From: Rhizobiaceae bacterium
GTDB taxonomy: Bacteria; Pseudomonadota; Alphaproteobacteria; Rhizobiales; Rhizobiaceae
DNA length: 6,085 nt
NCBI GenBank assembly: GCA_004299545.1
Contig: SCRB01000682.1
Span: forward strand, 1-6,085
Reading direction: 5' to 3'
The notes beneath the pieces are model-generated. The model did no database searches and was not told the DNA's origin. It saw only the letters and a program-made list of their open reading frames with translations. This document shows, one piece after another, positions 6,069-6,085 of the stretch (position 1 is the first letter of the stretch; every line of letters begins with the position of its first letter). The translations under genes and the position numbers were made by a program.

Positions 6069-6085
6069 AGATCGGAAGAGCACAC
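6069..6085. other. Untrimmed Illumina TruSeq adapter at contig end
   Basis: The last 17 bases read AGATCGGAAGAGCACAC, which is exactly the beginning of the standard TruSeq 3' adapter. The junction with genomic sequence is at 6068/6069; the A at 6069 is part of the adapter/A-tail. Read on the minus strand in the binding-protein frame, it supplies the false N-terminus MLFRS. Confidence 0.95.

Overview
The window looks like DNA from a high-GC alphaproteobacterium, most likely of the Rhizobiales type. This is inferred from the GC-rich codon choice, the style of the transporter proteins and the tight operon layout; no rRNA or other taxonomic marker is present. Every gene I can support lies on the minus strand, so the operon reads from the right end of the window to the left.

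In transcription order the genes are: a periplasmic solute-binding protein of family 5, truncated at its 5' end (6068-4449); a 65-bp gap holding a perfect GC-rich hairpin and a 12-codon open reading frame with a strong ribosome binding site; a DppC/OppC-type permease (4383-3460); a DppB/OppB-type permease (3460-2450); a DppD-type ATPase (2436-1414); a DppF/OppF-type ATPase (1417-350); and the N-terminal 108 codons of a short-chain dehydrogenase/reductase that runs off the left edge (324-1). Together the first five form one complete peptide/nickel-family (Dpp/Opp) ABC importer: the binding protein captures a solute in the periplasm, the two permeases form the channel, and the ATPase pair drives it. 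Stop/start overlaps or gaps of 13-25 bp from the DppC-type gene to the SDR argue for one transcript. The substrate cannot be read from sequence; the co-transcribed dehydrogenase hints at a catabolic role.

Three things stand out. First, the two ATPases are asymmetric in a matched way: the DppD-type subunit has lost the Q-loop Gln, the catalytic Glu and the H-loop His, while the partner that would complete that same nucleotide site has an altered signature (LSSGQ). The other composite site is intact, so this looks like an importer with one degenerate and one catalytic ATP site. Second, the gap after the binding-protein gene carries two copies of the self-complementary CCTCCGGAGG and a tiny ORF whose stop abuts the permease start. 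Third, the last 17 bases are the Illumina TruSeq adapter, so the right end is a contig end with untrimmed adapter and the apparent start of the binding protein is artificial.

No RNA genes, insertion sequences, CRISPR arrays or convincing terminators were seen. The operon promoter would lie beyond the right end. No gene-free stretch exceeds 65 bp.
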